From: Cryomorphaceae bacterium
GTDB taxonomy: Bacteria; Bacteroidota; Bacteroidia; Flavobacteriales; Schleiferiaceae
DNA length: 35,373 nucleotides
Direction of reading: 5' to 3'
NCBI GenBank assembly: GCA_017858515.1
Contig: JAFMBM010000033.1
Span: 1 to 35,373 of the forward strand
The position numbers and the translations under genes were made by a program. Below are positions 34,038 to 35,373 of the stretch, piece by piece. The first letter of the stretch is position 1; every line of letters starts with the position of its first letter. The notes beneath the pieces were generated by a model. It worked only from the letters and a program-made list of their open reading frames with translations. It searched no databases and had not been told where the DNA came from.

Positions 34038-34447
34038 GAGCGATTTCTTTGCTCTATTTCTTCTAAAAGAATGGCAACTGCCAATGGCTTTTTAAGGGCC
34101 CGCTTTACTAAAGGATGAGTTTTCAAACGGTTGATATCCTTTGCATCTGCAGTAGATGAAAGAGTGTAAATGCAAATTTCTTTAGCAAGGGTGGGTTTAA
34201 TTTCCGCAAAGTAATTTAGGAATTCAAAGCCATCCATTTGTGGCATCTGAATGTCGAGTAAGATGATATCAGGAAGACGGTCTGATTCTTTGGCATTTTC
34301 TTTTAATATAGCTAAGGCCATTTCTGCAGAGTTATAGGCAGAATATTCAGTGCCTATTTTAGAGAGAGATAGAAGCTTCTGATGTAAAAAAAGATCGATT
34401 CTATTGTCGTCTATCAACATGAAGTGTATTTTGCTAAGATCCATCAT
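34034..34447 (-). CDS. Single-domain response regulator
   Basis: 137 residues, one receiver domain with [10 protein letters not shown], the phospho-acceptor in [14 protein letters not shown] and the conserved lysine in ALKKPL; a classic CheY-like set. ATG at 34447 overlaps the stop of the kinase gene upstream; ATG at 34444 is an alternative. As the next gene after a receiver-kinase and without an output domain, it probably receives phosphate from that kinase. Confidence 0.93.
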   Translation of the reverse strand: MMDLSKIHFMLIDDNRIDLFLHQKLLSLSKIGTEYSAYNSAEMALAILKENAKESDRLPDIILLDIQMPQMDGFEFLNYFAEIKPTLAKEICIYTLSSTADAKDINRLKTHPLVKRALKKPLAVAILLEEIEQRNRS

Positions 34448-35373
34448 CTCTTAGAGGGTATACTAATTTGGAATGAAGTACCTAAATTTCTCTTGGAGTT
34501 AACGTCAATCGTGCCATTGAGTTTTTCTAAAGCTTCTTTTACAATATAAAGTCCTATTCCTGATCCGCTTTTCTCAACATCGGCTCGAAAAAACATTTTG
34601 AAAATGTTTTTTAAATGTTCCTCAAGTATTCCTACTCCATTATCACTGATCTGAATCTCAGCTTTTTCTTTGGTTTGGATTACTTTGATTCCAATTTTCT
34701 TATTTCCTTCTTTGTCTTTTTGATACTTAATAGCGTTGGAAATCAAATTGCTGAGAATAATACGAACCCTAAACTCATCATTAATAAACTCTTCTTCACC
34801 CGAAATATCAACCTCAAAATGAATGGAAGAGCTATTGGCGTAGTACCGCAGATTTTCTAAGATGTCTTGAATTAAAGTATAAAAGTGAATGACACGGATG
34901 TCTGAAATAGATCTCGAATTTTGATAGTATTCAATAATGTTCTGAATAAAAATATCCAACCGATTGATAGAGCTCTCAATCATCGAAAAGAAGGTCATAC
35001 TTTTTGGATCAATTCCCTCTTCTAATTCGGCCACTTTAACCAAGCCTAAGACAGACATTAAGGGAGCTCTTAAGTCATGCGAAGCACTGTATATGAATCG
35101 GTTGAGTTCTTCATTGGTGCGTTGCAATTCAAGTACTTTTTCTTCTAAATTCCTTCTAGTTTTTAACATCTCATGGCCATTTAAGATGGATTGTCTGATC
35201 TCACCCTCGTTCCATGGTTTACCAATAAATCTGTATATGTTTCCTTTGTTAATTGCATCAATTACATCCGAAACGTCTGTGTAAGCAGTAATTAAAATAC
35301 GTACCGCTTCAGGATATACTTGTCGAACTGCGTTAAAAAACTCCACGCCTGTCATTTCTGGCATACGTTGATC
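34444..35373 (-). CDS. Receiver-histidine kinase hybrid, N-terminus outside window
   Basis: 309 residues remain. The fragment opens inside a receiver domain at DQRMPEMTGVEFF, so the likely phospho-acceptor aspartate is its first codon (35371-35373), with the receiver lysine in RFIGKPWNE. A coiled-coil linker (about 68-90) leads to the H box SASHDLRAPLMS, N box NLISNAIKYQ, and G boxes ISDNGVGI and GSGIGLYIVKEAL. The order receiver-then-kinase, with no membrane span in the visible part, suggests a cytoplasmic kinase that is controlled by an upstream phosphotransfer. ATG at 35361-35363 is internal, not the start. Confidence 0.93.
   Translation of the reverse strand, partial: DQRMPEMTGVEFFNAVRQVYPEAVRILITAYTDVSDVIDAINKGNIYRFIGKPWNEGEIRQSILNGHEMLKTRRNLEEKVLELQRTNEELNRFIYSASHDLRAPLMSVLGLVKVAELEEGIDPKSMTFFSMIESSINRLDIFIQNIIEYYQNSRSISDIRVIHFYTLIQDILENLRYYANSSSIHFEVDISGEEEFINDEFRVRIILSNLISNAIKYQKDKEGNKKIGIKVIQTKEKAEIQISDNGVGILEEHLKNIFKMFFRADVEKSGSGIGLYIVKEALEKLNGTIDVNSKRNLGTSFQISIPSKR

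Overview
The window looks like a chromosomal segment of a member of the Bacteroidetes, probably Flavobacteriales. Three things support this: two giant secreted proteins built from repeat modules, both ending in a type A type IX secretion (T9SS) sorting domain; promoter boxes of the Bacteroidetes type (TAnnTTTG, sometimes with TTTG about 19 bases upstream) in front of several genes; and few Shine-Dalgarno-like sites. I see no rRNA, tRNA, CRISPR array, phage or recognisable insertion sequence. The one structural RNA gene is rnpB.

Left part (1-12662): two paralogous adhesin-like genes in tandem. The first is cut by the window edge. Each alternates MAM-like modules, a second jelly-roll-like module and Fn3 domains, then has PKD domain(s) and a C-terminal sorting domain, and is followed by a nearly identical GC-rich terminator. 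A block of about 1.86 kb is collinear between them with no net length change at any module boundary checked.

Middle part (12731-23701): an Smr-domain protein, RNase P RNA, a small membrane protein and a DEAD-box RNA helicase; about 800 bases with no gene I can support; then a YugP-type zinc metallopeptidase divergent from a packed run of surE, a small membrane protein, lpxB, a SpoIID-like gene and comEC. These are mostly envelope genes. A single-domain response regulator and the transglycosylase mtgA follow.

Right part (23719-32349, minus strand): the most interesting region. A MerR-family regulator with a cobalamin-binding domain, keeping the CarH-type Trp/Glu-His and lower-axial-His residues, stands ahead of ten tightly packed genes: ECF sigma factor, crtI, crtB, idi, a 6-pyruvoyl-tetrahydropterin-synthase-like gene, folE, an SDR lacking its catalytic tyrosine, a flavin-reductase-like protein, a class I DNA photolyase and a peroxiredoxin. 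I read this as a light-response operon joining light sensing (B12), carotenoid synthesis, pterin and reduced-flavin supply, light-driven DNA repair and peroxide removal. The regulator and sigma-factor promoters share an exact 10-base motif, and a 32-base near-perfect palindrome lies just upstream of the sigma-factor promoter.

The end (32426-35373) holds prfC and, convergent to it, a two-component pair: a receiver-only protein and a receiver-histidine kinase cut by the window edge.
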